Translations under genes and position numbers: made by a program
From: an uncultured Clostridia bacterium
GTDB lineage: Bacteria > Bacillota > Clostridia > Peptostreptococcales > Anaerovoracaceae
Length of the DNA stretch: 12,883 nucleotides
Assembly: GCA_937915045.1 (NCBI GenBank)
Contig: CALDNM010000231.1
Location: 1 to 12,883, forward strand
Direction: 5' to 3'
The notes under the pieces: model-generated
Told to the model about the DNA's origin: nothing
Seen by the model: the letters and a program-made list of their open reading frames with translations, nothing else
The model's database searches: none
In this document: piece after piece, positions 1-6,677 of the stretch
How the letters are laid out: each line of letters opens with the position of its first letter
How positions within the stretch are numbered: position 1 is the stretch's first letter

Positions 1-272
1 GAATGCCACAGCCACTCGGATTCTGCTGGCTCGACTTCTTCGACCTCTTCTCAGAGGGTCTCATGATGCCTCTCGGTGCTCTCATAATGGCACTGATCAT
101 AGGCTGGATCACAGGAAAAGACGCGGTCATGGCAGAAGCTACTCTCGAAGGAGAGAAGTTCGGAGGAATCAACTTCTATATGGTATGTACGAAAGTCATA
201 GCACCTATCGGAATGGCATTCATTCTCTTAGGCCAGGTAGACTCATTCTTCGGACTTGGACTGTTCAGCTAA
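1..272 (+). CDS. Sodium-dependent transporter (NSS/SNF family), C-terminal end
   Basis: This is the last ~89 residues of a membrane transporter whose 5' part lies left of the window; the reading frame is already open at base 3. The visible part has two hydrophobic helices, around residues 20-36 and 56-82 of the fragment, with a short polar loop (ITGKDAV...EKFGG) between them. The sequence (WLDFFDLFSEGLMMPLG, then GWITG, then KVIAPIGMAFILL) resembles the final helices of bacterial neurotransmitter:sodium symporters, which import amino acids or related compounds with Na+. The substrate cannot be told from this end. The stop TAA at 270-272 is followed 54 bases later by a strong terminator, so this gene ends its transcript. 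The family call rests on remembered family character, not a search. Confidence 0.72.
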   Translation, partial: MPQPLGFCWLDFFDLFSEGLMMPLGALIMALIIGWITGKDAVMAEATLEGEKFGGINFYMVCTKVIAPIGMAFILLGQVDSFFGLGLFS

Positions 273-326
273 TATCTGACTGATATTACGCGGAACTCAA
301 AGAGTAATACAAATTGATAATCACTG

Positions 327-361
327 AAAGCGGGTGGCGTAAGCCATCCGCTTTCTTTTTT
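327..361 (+). terminator. Intrinsic terminator after the transporter gene
   Basis: Bases 327-338 pair with 343-354 in a 12-bp stem (one G-T pair) closed by a GTAA loop. A T run at 356-361 follows. This is a textbook rho-independent terminator placed just after the transporter stop. Confidence 0.92.
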
Positions 362-374
362 ACTGCAAGTGTAA

Positions 375-380
375 TATAAT
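375..380 (+). promoter_or_regulatory. Candidate -10 box (TATAAT) just before the phosphoesterase gene
   Basis: A perfect TATAAT lies at 375-380, only 6 bases before the ATG at 387. No good -35 is visible: the region 17 bases upstream falls in the terminator T-tract. If this box is used, transcription would start at about the A of the ATG, giving a leaderless or near-leaderless message, which would fit the absence of a Shine-Dalgarno. The local AT-richness makes a chance match quite possible. Confidence 0.35.
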
Positions 381-386
381 AAATTT

Positions 387-1580
387 ATGGTAGCAATAAT
401 AGGGACACCTTTATATCTTTTGGGATGTTTTTTTATTTTGCGCGATCTCCTGCTGTGGCTCAGATCATGCACAGGCATCGCGGAGAAGAAACCATTCCTC
501 ATTTTTTTTATAACGCTGAGTTTAGTTATATCCGCAACGCCTTATTTTGGCGCGTTCTGGCCTCATGGGCAGCTGCAGAGGATCGTACAGATATTCAGTG
601 ATTTCTGGATGGGCGTATATTTATATACGATCATGGTCTTCGTGATCCTGGCGATAATCAAATTTATCATGAAAAGGACAGGAAAAGGCGATATTTTCAC
701 AAGGGAAAGCAAGCGGTATGTATTGATCGCGGGATCGATAATCATAATACTGATCGTATCTGTTTGCGGATATGGATATGTGAACAGTAAAAATACCGTC
801 ACGACGAAATATGACGCCGCAGTGGATAAAACGTGCGGCGGTATCAAGACTATGAAGATAGTTGAGATAGCCGATCTTCATCTTGGATACAACGCGGGTG
901 AAAGGGAAATGACGAAAGTCGTCAAGCTGGTCAATGAACAGGATCCTGATCTTGTATGTATTTCCGGAGATATCTTTAATAATTCCTACAGCGCCATCAA
1001 GGATCCAGGCAAGGTCGCGAAAATACTTGCCGGGATAAAGAGCAGATACGGAGTCTACGCCTGCTGGGGCAATCATGATGTAGAGGAGCCTATACTTTTC
1101 GGTTTCACTTTTTCGTCAAGAAAAACAAGACTATATCATACATCTGATATGTACAGCTTTCTTGAGAAGGCAAATATAAAAATGCTTGAGGACGAGTCAG
1201 TACTTGTGGACGGGAAATTCTATATTACAGGAAGGCTTGACGCGCATAAGCCTGGAAATGGCACGCGTACAAGGAAGCCGGTGAATGAACTGACAAAGAG
1301 ACTGGATAAAACGAAGCCTGTCATAATGCTCGACCATGAGCCGAGCGAACTCCGGGAAACAGCAGACGCGGGCGTTGATATTGATCTGTCCGGTCATACG
1401 CATGATGGTCAGTTCTTTCCTCTAAATCTGACTGAAAATATCATGTGGGAAAATCCATGCGGGAAAATCATGAAAGGGAATATGACTTCGATAGTGACTT
1501 CAGGGACAGGTGTGTTCGGACCGAGCATGCGTGTAGGGACGAAGAGTGAAGTTGTCAGTATCAATGTGACATTCAAGTAA
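387..1580 (+). CDS. Membrane-anchored metallophosphoesterase (YkuE/YaeI-like)
   Basis: A 397-residue calcineurin-like phosphoesterase. The N-terminal ~150 residues contain four predicted membrane helices (about 4-27, 35-55, 68-93, 110-130). Basic loops after helices 1 and 3 suggest that the catalytic domain faces outside. The C-terminal domain carries the dimetal motif series: D163-x-H165 (ADLHLGY), G-D195, G-N229-H230-D231, H317 (MLDHEP) and G-H337-T-H339-DGQ. Family members hydrolyse phosphomonoesters or diesters. In related proteins the substrate is thought to be a lipid or envelope phosphate (the YaeI/LpxH-like branch), but here it is unknown. An in-frame stop at 372-374 limits the start to 387 or later, and no Shine-Dalgarno precedes it. 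The gene stands alone, between a terminator and the promoter of the next gene. Confidence 0.85.
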   Translation: MVAIIGTPLYLLGCFFILRDLLLWLRSCTGIAEKKPFLIFFITLSLVISATPYFGAFWPHGQLQRIVQIFSDFWMGVYLYTIMVFVILAIIKFIMKRTGKGDIFTRESKRYVLIAGSIIIILIVSVCGYGYVNSKNTVTTKYDAAVDKTCGGIKTMKIVEIADLHLGYNAGEREMTKVVKLVNEQDPDLVCISGDIFNNSYSAIKDPGKVAKILAGIKSRYGVYACWGNHDVEEPILFGFTFSSRKTRLYHTSDMYSFLEKANIKMLEDESVLVDGKFYITGRLDAHKPGNGTRTRKPVNELTKRLDKTKPVIMLDHEPSELRETADAGVDIDLSGHTHDGQFFPLNLTENIMWENPCGKIMKGNMTSIVTSGTGVFGPSMRVGTKSEVVSINVTFK

Positions 1581-1618
1581 TAAAGTTATAAACAAACGCT
1601 CTAAAATACTTGCAAATT

Positions 1619-1647
1619 CTGACAATCAATGATAACATATTTATACT
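1619..1647 (+). promoter_or_regulatory. Sigma-A type promoter for the secreted peptidase gene
   Basis: The -35 box CTGACA (1619-1624) and -10 box TATACT (1642-1647) each match consensus at five of six positions and are separated by 17 bases. Transcription would begin near 1654. This excludes the upstream ATG at 1629 and supports translation from 1668 or 1674. Confidence 0.7.
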
Positions 1648-1667
1648 GGTCCAAGCAGAAGGGATAT

Positions 1668-3248
1668 ATGCTGATGAAAAAAAAGATTTTTAGCATTATG
1701 CTTTCGGCATTTGTTATTGCGGCCGGTATTTTTATACCGGGAAATGCCGGATCAGCGAAAGCGGCCACATCGTACTTTAGCGTGTCCGGACTTTCAGCTC
1801 CGACGCAGCTCGTCACAGGGCAGTCATTCAAACTGAAGGGCACAATAAAATCAAAGACCAAGACAAAGATGACTTCGGTGACGGTCGGGATCACTTCTTC
1901 AGAAGGGAAATGGATCACCGGGGAAAAAGCGTCCGCGAATCCAAAAGCGACTTCTTACAGTATCAGCAAATTAAACAGCAAGATCAAGTTCGGAAGTCTT
2001 TCGAACGGTACTTATTATTACAAGATCACAGCCAAAGATAAGAGCGGACATTCTTCAACATTAAATAACAGCATGTTTACTGTGAGTACGATGTACATCA
2101 CGGGGTATTCAGTACCTTCGAATTATTATTATGGAAAATCGTTTACTGTCAAAGGCAAAGTGCAGGCGGCAAATAAACTCACGTCTGTCAAAGTCGGAGT
2201 GACTTCGAGCGCGGGGAAATATGTGAGTACATATTCCAAGACGAAATCACCTAAATCGACTTCTTTCAATATCGCGACAGTAGACAGCAGCATCAAGTTC
2301 GGGAAGATACCGGCGGGTACATATTACTATAAGATCTGGGCGAAGGATTCAAAGGGGAACAGCGAGACTCTTGTAAATGAAAAGTTCACTGTTTCCAGGT
2401 TTACGACATCCAGTGTCAACAAACCGTCCTCGATCATAAAGGGAAATTCGTTTTCGATAAGAGGTAAAGTCAAGTCAACATTCAAGATCAAGACGATAAG
2501 GATAGGCGCGGTGAATTCAAAGGGCAAATGGATGAGCGGAGTCAACGCGTCTGCGTCGCCAAAAGCGAAAAGCTATAGTGTTTCGAAGGTCGATTCGAAA
2601 GTCAAATTCGGAAAGCTTTCGACAGGGACATATAAGTACAGGATAGCTGTAACGGATGTGAATGGGATAAGTAAAAATATCGTAAATTCGACATTCAAGG
2701 TAAAGACTGAAAGTACAGGCAGTACAGACAGTGATAACGCTGAAGTATCGAGCGGCGGGAAGATATTGTCGTACAGTCATACGATCTTCAATGAGATAGG
2801 CAAGCAGCCGTATTCAGGACCTTGCGGCGGGTACGCCATGGCCTATGGTCGCCTTGTGAAAGACGGATATTTCAACGCTGACGGATGGGGAAGCAGAAAG
2901 GCGAAGATACTCGACTATTACTGCGATGGACGTTCGTACGCGTACTGGGACAGAGCGGATGCTTATGGTGTGTATTATCTGGACGCGCCTAAAAAGGCCG
3001 CGCAGGTAGTTCTTTCCGAAGTGTCGAGCGGAAGACCGTGTATCATGGCTGTCTGCACGACGAGTTCGGTCAATCATTATGTGACTGTCATCGGATACAA
3101 GGCGGGGACGACTTACAGCAATGTGAACATTTACAAGTTCATCATCCTCGATCCGGCTACGGGCACGCAGAGAAACGTAAGTGACACCAATTATCTTGAT
3201 AAATCGGCGAGAGGTATGGATAACCAAAACGTGCTTTTCTCGAATTAG
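1668..3248 (+). CDS. Secreted protein: three Ig-like repeats plus C39-like cysteine peptidase domain
   Basis: A 526-residue exported protein. Residues 1-32 form a signal peptide: basic MLMKKK, a hydrophobic core, then SAKA before the likely cut at A32/A33. Three repeats of about 100 residues follow (roughly 36-140, 142-243, 244-346), each ending in a G-T-Y-x-Y-[KR]-I strand and an F-[TK]-V strand. These look like Ig- or bacterial Big-type beta-sandwich modules. After a Ser/Thr-rich linker, the C-terminal domain (about 365-526) has a papain-like arrangement typical of the peptidase C39-like group: C386 in GPCGGYAMAYG, H470 in NHYVTVIGY and D495 in ILDPATG. It probably acts at the cell surface or in the medium; the target is unknown. 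No sortase motif or transmembrane anchor is seen at the C-terminus. AGAAGGG (1657-1663) sits 4 bases before ATG 1668 and 10 before ATG 1674, so either may start the protein. Confidence 0.82.
   Translation: MLMKKKIFSIMLSAFVIAAGIFIPGNAGSAKAATSYFSVSGLSAPTQLVTGQSFKLKGTIKSKTKTKMTSVTVGITSSEGKWITGEKASANPKATSYSISKLNSKIKFGSLSNGTYYYKITAKDKSGHSSTLNNSMFTVSTMYITGYSVPSNYYYGKSFTVKGKVQAANKLTSVKVGVTSSAGKYVSTYSKTKSPKSTSFNIATVDSSIKFGKIPAGTYYYKIWAKDSKGNSETLVNEKFTVSRFTTSSVNKPSSIIKGNSFSIRGKVKSTFKIKTIRIGAVNSKGKWMSGVNASASPKAKSYSVSKVDSKVKFGKLSTGTYKYRIAVTDVNGISKNIVNSTFKVKTESTGSTDSDNAEVSSGGKILSYSHTIFNEIGKQPYSGPCGGYAMAYGRLVKDGYFNADGWGSRKAKILDYYCDGRSYAYWDRADAYGVYYLDAPKKAAQVVLSEVSSGRPCIMAVCTTSSVNHYVTVIGYKAGTTYSNVNIYKFIILDPATGTQRNVSDTNYLDKSARGMDNQNVLFSN
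1773..2705 (+). repeat. Three tandem ~100-codon protein repeats
   Basis: Approximate units are 1773-2087, 2091-2396 and 2397-2705. They share the pattern S-F-x-[LVI]-[KR]-G near the start, a [VI]-G-[IVA] strand (VGITS, VGVTS, IGAVN), a K-[IV]-K-F-G-[SK] segment, and the G-T-Y-x-Y closing strand. Similarity is clear at protein level but diverged in DNA, so these are old domain duplications, not recent repeats. Confidence 0.8.
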
Positions 3249-3275
3249 AAACATAATAAGTAATACATTCAAACG

Positions 3276-3307
3276 AAAACCACGCTCCGAACAGGAACGT
3301 GGTTTTT
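3276..3307. terminator. Bidirectional intrinsic terminator between convergent genes
   Basis: Bases 3276-3284 pair with 3298-3306 (9 bp). After a C-A mismatch, three more pairs (3286-3288 with 3294-3296) close a 5-base loop. The A run on the left arm and T run on the right arm supply a U-tract in both directions. It lies 28 bases after the peptidase stop and 16 bases beyond the stop of the - strand zinc-ribbon gene, so it can serve both. Confidence 0.85.
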
Positions 3308-3322
3308 ATGTCGTGTGTATTT

Positions 3323-4213
3323 TTATTGTCCGCTGTCGTCAGTTACGTCCTGACCTCCGGTCGCGCCGCCATCTTCGGTGCCTCCCTGATCGGTTCCGTC
3401 CTGATCGGTCGTGGTCGAATCGCTGTTGTTGCTGTCGGTGCCATTGCCGTTATCGACCTCGCTGTTTTTGTCGTCATTATTCTGACTGTCAGACGATGAA
3501 CTGCTCGAACTTCCTGAGGAGGAGTCGGTCTGAGAATTCTCATCTATACTCTGCTCCGTAGTCTGAGCGTGATCGGGTTTCCACTTAAGCTCGTAATACG
3601 CGAACGCGGATCCCGCGAGCAGAAGGATGATCAGTATGATTATGATCGCGATCAGAGGACCGCGGCCTTTCTGCTTTTTTGTCTTGTTTTTGATCTTGAC
3701 TGTATTTTTTGAGCGTTTCTGTTTTCGGTCTTTACGCTCTTCCTGTTCTTCCTGTTCTTCCTCTTCGAGGTCTCTGTCATACGCTGCTTTATAATATGAA
3801 TCATCGTAGTAAGGTGTGCCGTTTTCATCTACGCCGTATCTTCTTGTCGCGTCCATATCATCGCGGCCGTGCTCATACCCGGCCGCGGCGCCGTAGCCCT
3901 GGGCGAAGCCATCTGTCTTCATAGCGTGTTCGTGCTGAGCTCTTACCTTAGCGTCCTCACGCATCTGCTGCAGCTGATCTTCGGTGTACTGCTCCGCGTC
4001 TGCTCCGACAAGCGTGTCATCGCTGGCCTTTTTATTTTTCGCGCGGTGTTTTTTTGATGACGCGCGTCTTCCTTCGAGACCTTTGTCCTTCGTATCCCAG
4101 TCTCCAAAAATATCTGTATCGCCGACTCTGCGGAGAGGTGCCCCGCAGTTCGGACATTTGTATGATACATCCGCGACTGCGTGACCACAGTGCGGACATT
4201 TTATCAATGCCAT
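3323..4213 (-). CDS. Zinc-ribbon single-pass membrane protein with acidic Ser/Thr-rich tail
   Basis: A 296-residue protein of unknown function. Residues 1-24 are a zinc ribbon with C6-x2-C9 and C20-x2-C23 (CPHCG...CPNCG). A charged, mostly disordered segment follows, with Tyr/Gly/Asp-rich and Glu-rich stretches, then a strongly basic block (about 165-182). Next comes one hydrophobic helix (about 184-208), then an ~88-residue low-complexity tail of Ser, Asp, Asn, Thr and Gly ending at the C-terminus. By the positive-inside rule the zinc ribbon is cytoplasmic and the tail external. The open frame runs back to 4612 across the start of pyrH, but ATG 4213 is preceded by a strong AAAGGAG six bases away and begins exactly at the zinc ribbon, so I place the start there. 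The gene converges on the peptidase gene and diverges from pyrH. It could be a scaffold or envelope-stress sensor; that is a guess from architecture only. Confidence 0.8.
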   Translation of the reverse strand: MALIKCPHCGHAVADVSYKCPNCGAPLRRVGDTDIFGDWDTKDKGLEGRRASSKKHRAKNKKASDDTLVGADAEQYTEDQLQQMREDAKVRAQHEHAMKTDGFAQGYGAAAGYEHGRDDMDATRRYGVDENGTPYYDDSYYKAAYDRDLEEEEQEEQEERKDRKQKRSKNTVKIKNKTKKQKGRGPLIAIIIILIILLLAGSAFAYYELKWKPDHAQTTEQSIDENSQTDSSSGSSSSSSSDSQNNDDKNSEVDNGNGTDSNNSDSTTTDQDGTDQGGTEDGGATGGQDVTDDSGQ

Positions 4214-4219
4214 TGTCTG

Positions 4220-4226
4220 CTCCTTT
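4220..4226 (-). promoter_or_regulatory. Ribosome binding site deciding the zinc-ribbon gene start
   Basis: On the - strand these bases read AAAGGAG and lie six bases before ATG 4213. No comparable site precedes the other in-frame ATGs further upstream. Confidence 0.85.
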
Positions 4227-4251
4227 CGCTCGTTTTCCCGAGCCATGCTAT

Positions 4252-4280
4252 ATATTATCAACTTTAAGTGTACAATACAA
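4252..4280 (-). promoter_or_regulatory. Candidate promoter for the zinc-ribbon gene
   Basis: Read on the - strand, TTGTAT (4275-4280) and TAATAT (4252-4257) are 17 bases apart. Both are imperfect matches in an AT-rich stretch, with several overlapping alternatives (for example GATAAT at 4254-4259). A promoter here is expected from the divergent arrangement, but its exact boxes are uncertain. Confidence 0.35.
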
Positions 4281-4289
4281 GAAAAAGAG

Positions 4290-4318
4290 ATGAAAGGACT
4301 GTGTTGATGTGTTATAAT
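4290..4318 (+). promoter_or_regulatory. Extended -10 promoter for the pyrH-polC operon
   Basis: A perfect TATAAT (4313-4318) is preceded by TGT, giving the extended -10 form. ATGAAA at 4290-4295 is a moderate -35 match at 17-base spacing. Transcription would start near 4325, leaving a leader of about 94 bases before pyrH. I see only a weak short hairpin in the leader (AGCC...GGCT near 4346-4360) and no recognisable riboswitch. Confidence 0.7.
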
Positions 4319-4407
4319 ATTTAGGATAAAAATGACTAAATTCAGCCAAAAACGGGCTTTCTGAGGGGAAAATAACAATACTGTCAGAAGTCCGGCACAA
4401 TGATCAC

Positions 4408-4412
4408 AGGAG
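4408..4412 (+). promoter_or_regulatory. pyrH: Ribosome binding site deciding the pyrH start
   Basis: AGGAG directly abuts the ATG at 4413, which is too close for initiation, but is six bases before the in-frame ATG at 4419. It therefore points to 4419. Confidence 0.8.
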
Positions 4413-4418
4413 ATGTAT

Positions 4419-5126
4419 ATGAAGCCAAAATATAAACGTGTCATACTCAAGATCAGCGGTGAAGCGCTGGCGGGGGAGACCAAATTCGGTATAAACGAAG
4501 ACATGATCCAGAAGGTCGCGAGGCAGGTCAAGGAAGTGAATGACCTCGGCGTCGAAGTGGCGATAGTCGTCGGCGGAGGGAATTTCTGGAGAGGCCGCAC
4601 AAGCAAGAGCATGGACAGAGGTACTGCCGATTATATCGGCATGCTTGCCACGGTGATGAATGCCATGGCCATGCAGGACGCGCTCGAAGCTATAGGTGTG
4701 CCGACAAGAGTACAGACGGCTATAGAGATGAGAGAAGTCGCTGAACCGTATATAAGAAGAAGAGCAGTGCACCAGCTCGAAGAGCATAAAGTAGTGATCT
4801 TTGGAGCGGGGACAGGAAATCCATTTTTCTCGACTGACACAGCGGCAGCGCTCAGAGCAGCTGAGATAGACGCGGATGTCATCCTTCTCGCAAAGAAAAT
4901 CGATGCTGTATATTCGGCAGATCCGGAAATAGATCCGAAGGCTGAGAAATATGACAAGCTAACGCACTGGGAGGTACTTGAAAAGGACCTCAAAGTCATG
5001 GACAGCACAGCAGCATCGCTGTGCAGGGACAATGACATAGACATACACGTATTCGCTATTGCTGAAGAAGGAAATGTAATGAAGGCGGTATGCGGAGAAA
5101 AAATCGGTACGGTCATCACATCATAA
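4419..5126 (+). CDS. pyrH: UMP kinase
   Basis: A 235-residue bacterial UMP kinase of the amino-acid kinase fold. It converts UMP and ATP to UDP and ADP in cytoplasmic pyrimidine synthesis and usually works as a hexamer. Family features are visible in order: the N-terminal K-I-S-G-E-A-L phosphate-binding motif, GGGNFWRGR, the D-Y-x-G-M-L-A-T segment, and GTGNPFFSTDTAAALRA near residue 130. Length matches the usual 235-240. It is the first gene of the operon, with its own promoter. In many Firmicutes pyrH follows rpsB-tsf, but those genes are absent here. The next gene, frr, begins 21 bases after its stop, a classic pairing. Confidence 0.97.
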   Translation: MKPKYKRVILKISGEALAGETKFGINEDMIQKVARQVKEVNDLGVEVAIVVGGGNFWRGRTSKSMDRGTADYIGMLATVMNAMAMQDALEAIGVPTRVQTAIEMREVAEPYIRRRAVHQLEEHKVVIFGAGTGNPFFSTDTAAALRAAEIDADVILLAKKIDAVYSADPEIDPKAEKYDKLTHWEVLEKDLKVMDSTAASLCRDNDIDIHVFAIAEEGNVMKAVCGEKIGTVITS

Positions 5127-5147
5127 TTTAATCGGAGGTAAGGAAAA

Positions 5148-5705
5148 ATGAGTGACGCAGTAATGGACAGATTGAACGACAAGATCGATAAGACTCTTGA
5201 AAATCTGAAAGGAAATCTTAACAGCGTAAGAGCGGGAAGAGCAAACGCGGCTTTGCTGGATAAAGTCATGGTAGACTATTACGGTTCCCCGACACCGATC
5301 AAACAGCTTGCGAATGTAGCCGTTTCGGATCCAAGGACTCTTACGGTCACACCGTTCGATCCAAAGTCGGTAGGCTCGATCGAACACGCTATAGCAGCGG
5401 CAAATATCGGTATCAATCCGGTGAACGACGGAAAAGTCGTAAGGCTTTCTGTACCGCAGCTGACAGAGGAGAGAAGAAAAGAACTGACAAAGACAGTCAA
5501 GACTTACGGAGAAGAATCAAAAGTCGCGATCAGAAATCTCAGAAGAACAGCAAACGAGGAAATAAAAAAACTTGAAAAGGCCGGAGATTATACTGAGGAC
5601 GATGTAAAAGAATCGGATGAAGATGTAAAGAAGGCTGTTGAAAAAGCTATAAAGGACGTCGACGCGATAGTAGCTAAAAAGGGCGCCGATATTATGGAAG
5701 TATAA
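5148..5705 (+). CDS. frr: Ribosome recycling factor
   Basis: A 185-residue protein, exactly the usual length. With EF-G it splits post-termination 70S ribosomes into subunits. Hallmarks include the long N-terminal helix with LNSVRAGRANAALLDK, the G-S-P-T-P-I-K-Q-L segment, LTVTPFD, the central INPVNDGKVVRLSVPQLTEERR region, and the C-terminal charged helix ending in KKGADIMEV. A strong GGAGGT (5134-5139) lies eight bases before the ATG. The stop is two bases before the uppS start, so translation of the two may be coupled. Confidence 0.98.
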   Translation: MSDAVMDRLNDKIDKTLENLKGNLNSVRAGRANAALLDKVMVDYYGSPTPIKQLANVAVSDPRTLTVTPFDPKSVGSIEHAIAAANIGINPVNDGKVVRLSVPQLTEERRKELTKTVKTYGEESKVAIRNLRRTANEEIKKLEKAGDYTEDDVKESDEDVKKAVEKAIKDVDAIVAKKGADIMEV

Positions 5706-5707
5706 TA

Positions 5708-6427
5708 ATGCTCGATATGAACAGGATACCTGCCCACGTTGCCATCATAATGGATGGCAACGGGAGGTGGGCCGAAAAAAGAAATCTGCCGAGAGTGGCA
5801 GGGCACAACGCCGGTATGAAGTCTATGACGGAGATCGTCAGAAGAGCTTCGGATCTGGGGATAAAATATCTGACCGTTTATGCATTTTCGACAGAGAACT
5901 GGAAGCGTTCTAAGGAAGAGGTAGGCGGCATTTTTAAACTGCTCGTGAAATACGTTGACCTGGAACTTGCTGAACTCTGTGAGAATAATGTCAAAGTCAG
6001 GATATTCGGAGATTACGAAGGCATGGGCGATGATGTGCGTGACAGACTCGAACGTACACTTTCAGATACCGGAGAGGATTCCGGACTGGAGTTCAACATC
6101 TGTCTTGATTACGGCAGCAGGGACGAGATCACAAAAGGTGTTCGCGCCATAGCTGAAGAAGTCGAGGCCGGGAAACTTTCGAGCGCGGATATCACTGAGG
6201 ACACTATATCAGAGCATCTTTATACAGGGATGACAGGAGTGCCCGATCCCGATCTGATCATCAGGACCAGCGGAGAGATAAGACTTTCAAATTTCCTGCT
6301 CTGGCAGTGCGCTTACAGTGAAATGGTGTTCACACCTGTGCTGTGGCCTGATTATACGCCGGAAGAATTCGAAAAATCGATAGAGGAATTCCAGAGCAGA
6401 GACAGAAGATTCGGCGGGAGGAAATAA
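5708..6427 (+). CDS. uppS: Undecaprenyl diphosphate synthase (cis-prenyltransferase)
   Basis: A 239-residue cis-prenyltransferase that elongates farnesyl-PP with isopentenyl-PP to make the C55 lipid carrier for cell wall building. Motifs: I-M-D16-G-N-G-R-W with the catalytic Asp, YAFSTENWKR, and DPDLIIRTSGEIRLSNFLLW with R186 and R192 binding diphosphate, ending in FQSRDRRFGGRK. The segment LDYGSRDEI (residues 133-141) differs from the common NYGGR pattern of the family. The start at 5708 has GGAAG seven bases upstream; ATG 5717 is a possible alternative. It sits with dxr and ispG, which supply its isoprenoid substrate, and with cdsA, another envelope lipid gene. Confidence 0.96.
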   Translation: MLDMNRIPAHVAIIMDGNGRWAEKRNLPRVAGHNAGMKSMTEIVRRASDLGIKYLTVYAFSTENWKRSKEEVGGIFKLLVKYVDLELAELCENNVKVRIFGDYEGMGDDVRDRLERTLSDTGEDSGLEFNICLDYGSRDEITKGVRAIAEEVEAGKLSSADITEDTISEHLYTGMTGVPDPDLIIRTSGEIRLSNFLLWQCAYSEMVFTPVLWPDYTPEEFEKSIEEFQSRDRRFGGRK

Positions 6428-6431
6428 TTTA

Positions 6432-6677
6432 ATGAAAACCAGAATAATTTCGGGCTGTATAATGGTACCGCTTCTGATATTTGTATATCTTGGCGGTTAC
6501 TGGCTTATGGCCTTTGCATTTTTGATAGGCGTGATGGGAGTCTATGAGTTCTTCAAAGGCTTCCATGCCATGGACGTAAAACCGTGTTATCCGATAGCTG
6601 TGTGTTCGGCAGTGATGCTGTACTGTGTGAACATTTTCAGCGGAGCGGAGAAATGGTATATGTCTGGTTTTTCCTGA
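6432..6677 (+). CDS. cdsA: cdsA 5' fragment (N-terminal membrane helices)
   Basis: An 81-codon frame as it stands in this sequence. It encodes two or three hydrophobic helices (around residues 8-24, 26-42 and 56-68) with the Y-E-F-F-K-G segment typical of the CdsA N-terminal region. It has no catalytic signature. The last residues (SGFS) are probably out-of-frame product if the sequence carries a one-base loss. Confidence 0.6.
   Translation: MKTRIISGCIMVPLLIFVYLGGYWLMAFAFLIGVMGVYEFFKGFHAMDVKPCYPIAVCSAVMLYCVNIFSGAEKWYMSGFS

Noticed and set aside
1629..1667. Start of the secreted peptidase at ATG 1629
   Set aside because: It lies between the -35 and -10 boxes, upstream of the likely transcript start, and would put a polar extension before the signal peptide.
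3181..3561. Arginine/cysteine-rich + strand frame, and the smaller frame 3299-3499
   Set aside because: Both cross the terminator and are antisense to the low-complexity tail of the zinc-ribbon gene; composition is that of a shadow frame and there is no ribosome site.
4325..4418. Riboswitch or PyrR-type attenuator in the pyrH leader
   Set aside because: Only a short weak hairpin without a T-tract is visible and no convincing PyrR-binding loop; not enough to call.
4214..4612. Upstream extension of the - strand zinc-ribbon frame to 4612
   Set aside because: It runs antisense over the pyrH start and promoter; the protein begins naturally at ATG 4213, which has a strong ribosome site, and the extra residues look unlike any domain.
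4631..5269. Long - strand frame across pyrH and frr
   Set aside because: Serine/alanine-rich mirror of two well-recognised genes; no start signal or family likeness.
6660..6677. Programmed -1 frameshift in cdsA at T-TTT-TCC
   Set aside because: The A-site codon would re-pair poorly after slipping, and I see no clear downstream stimulatory structure; a homopolymer base error is simpler.
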